From Gammaproteobacteria bacterium (GTDB lineage Bacteria; Pseudomonadota; Gammaproteobacteria; SZUA-229), in assembly GCA_029882355.1 (NCBI GenBank), contig JAOUKV010000001.1, positions 62,001 through 126,000 of the forward strand: a stretch of 64,000 bases of DNA. The letters run 5' to 3'. The notes under the pieces are model-generated. The model did no database searches and was not told where the DNA came from. It worked only from the letters and a program-made list of their open reading frames with translations. Positions 63,240 through 64,000 of the stretch are shown one piece after another (position 1 is the stretch's first letter; each line of letters opens with the position of its first letter). The translations under genes and the position numbers were made by a program.

Positions 63240-64000
63240 TTAGAACTTAAATCCAGTTTGTACAAAGGCACCCAATGAATCTCCCGCACCAGCCATCACA
63301 GCAATATCCAGATTAAAACCTAACCATAGACCAATGCCTGCTGTTGTAATTACTTTTTTGTCATCACCTGAAAGTTCACCAGCAATATTTTTAATCATTC
63401 CAAGACGTAGCTGTAAAAAATCAAAAAAATCAACTTCCAGCCCCATAGATAAATTCTGTCGTTTTAAACCACTAAACGCACCGCCTGATAACACTGAATC
63501 ATTCTCAATCAAATCAAGATCTGCACCAATAGTTAAAAAATTACTCGCATAAGCAACGCCAATTTTTAACTGTGTATCAAATGATAAGTCAGCAGTACCA
63601 CCTGACGTTGTCAGAAAGGACATATCTTCCGTAATCATATTTTTAGCAACTAAACCTACTTGAATATTCTCGGTCACAGCCATAACTGCACCAATATCAA
63701 ACGTAGTAAAACTACCTAAATCCTGCACTGCATTATCAACCAGATCACTCAATCCTGTGTTCGCGGTTATAACTGACTCTACATAGCCTACAGCTTCTAC
63801 TGACACCATTTTAGGAGTCACGCCGATTGATACTTTCCTATCCATAAACTCAAAATCACGAGATATGGAAAAACCTACCTCAGTTGTCTTAGCTCCCACA
63901 ATGTTTAAAATATCAAACGCAGGATCGACCACTTGGGCTACATCAGTTGCAACGTTAGTCACGCCACCCGCAACGATCACATCTGTACGTGCACTAACAG
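63240..64000 (-). CDS. TraF-type outer-membrane beta-barrel protein (partial, 5' end outside window)
   Basis: The C-terminal 253 or so residues of a larger protein; the frame is open to the window edge. Alternating hydrophobic strands, Gly-rich turns and a C-terminal Phe (VQTGFKF) indicate an outer-membrane barrel. The layout (FDIGAVMAVTENIQVGLVAKNMI, LKIGVAYASNFLTIGADLDL, LRLGMIKNIAG) resembles the conjugal-transfer TraF_2 family, which also includes chromosomal porin-like proteins of unknown cargo. No other transfer genes are present, so a conjugative role is unlikely. Confidence 0.65.
   Translation of the reverse strand, partial: VSARTDVIVAGGVTNVATDVAQVVDPAFDILNIVGAKTTEVGFSISRDFEFMDRKVSIGVTPKMVSVEAVGYVESVITANTGLSDLVDNAVQDLGSFTTFDIGAVMAVTENIQVGLVAKNMITEDMSFLTTSGGTADLSFDTQLKIGVAYASNFLTIGADLDLIENDSVLSGGAFSGLKRQNLSMGLEVDFFDFLQLRLGMIKNIAGELSGDDKKVITTAGIGLWLGFNLDIAVMAGAGDSLGAFVQTGFKF

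Noticed and set aside
63240-64000. Evidence for a conjugative element
   Set aside because: Only a TraF_2-like barrel is present; no other tra, relaxase or coupling genes are visible, and the family includes chromosomal porin-like members.

Overview
The window reads as chromosome of a moderately AT-rich gammaproteobacterium. The signs are the housekeeping order (OMT-pcnB-folK-panB-panC-panD, xerD next to dsbC, prmB-aroC), a complete EF-P modification set (efp, epmA, epmB), separate parC and parE genes, a FimX-like twitching-motility regulator and a Pseudomonas-type short gmd. I cannot name the genus from sequence alone. No phage, transposase, CRISPR array or rRNA is visible; the only RNA gene found is one tRNA-Ala(GGC).

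Region 1-16357 (minus strand) is a surface-glycan (O-antigen-type) cluster. rfbB, rfbA, rfbC and rfbD make dTDP-L-rhamnose. They overlap head to tail with an ABC-2 permease (wzm) and an ATPase with a C-terminal glycan-binding domain (wzt). After these come a very large multidomain glycan enzyme (about 1513 aa: sulfotransferase-like, coiled coil, RgpF-like, WbsX-like and GT2-like parts), a YfhO-type membrane protein, a methyltransferase, a polyprenyl-phosphate glycosyltransferase, a sugar-nucleotide dehydratase-like protein, a GtrA flippase-like protein and a GT2 cut by the window edge. A tRNA-Ala gene with its own promoter marks the border with the core chromosome. gltX, fcl, queG and gmd follow; fcl and gmd would supply GDP-L-fucose but face different directions.

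Region 21575-32888 holds central metabolism: pgi, ppc, a small TPR-like membrane protein, and a minus-strand operon OMT-pcnB-folK-deoxynucleoside kinase-panB-panC-panD, then a Nudix hydrolase. Region 32961-35869 is a two-gene sensory unit, a periplasmic binding protein overlapping a membrane histidine kinase, behind a 35-bp palindrome. Region 36053-39295 is prmB-aroC-MFS transporter.

Region 39424-45810 (mostly plus) carries a PCu(A)C copper chaperone, psd, a DUF1456 protein, lrgA/lrgB, a small zinc-ribbon-like protein, an orphan ORF, and the epmA-efp / epmB set. Region 45915-51772 is a cyclic-di-GMP block: a large PilZ-like protein, a FimX-like catalytically degenerate GGDEF/EAL protein, and an intact-looking membrane GGDEF/EAL protein. 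Region 51869-64000 has an AlkD-like repair protein, parC, parE, an AddA-like helicase-nuclease without an adjacent AddB, dsbC, xerD, a lysine/alanine-repeat histone H1-like protein, and an outer-membrane TraF-type barrel cut by the window edge.

No gene-free stretch exceeds 300 bases. The longest gap, 304-541, holds nothing I recognise.
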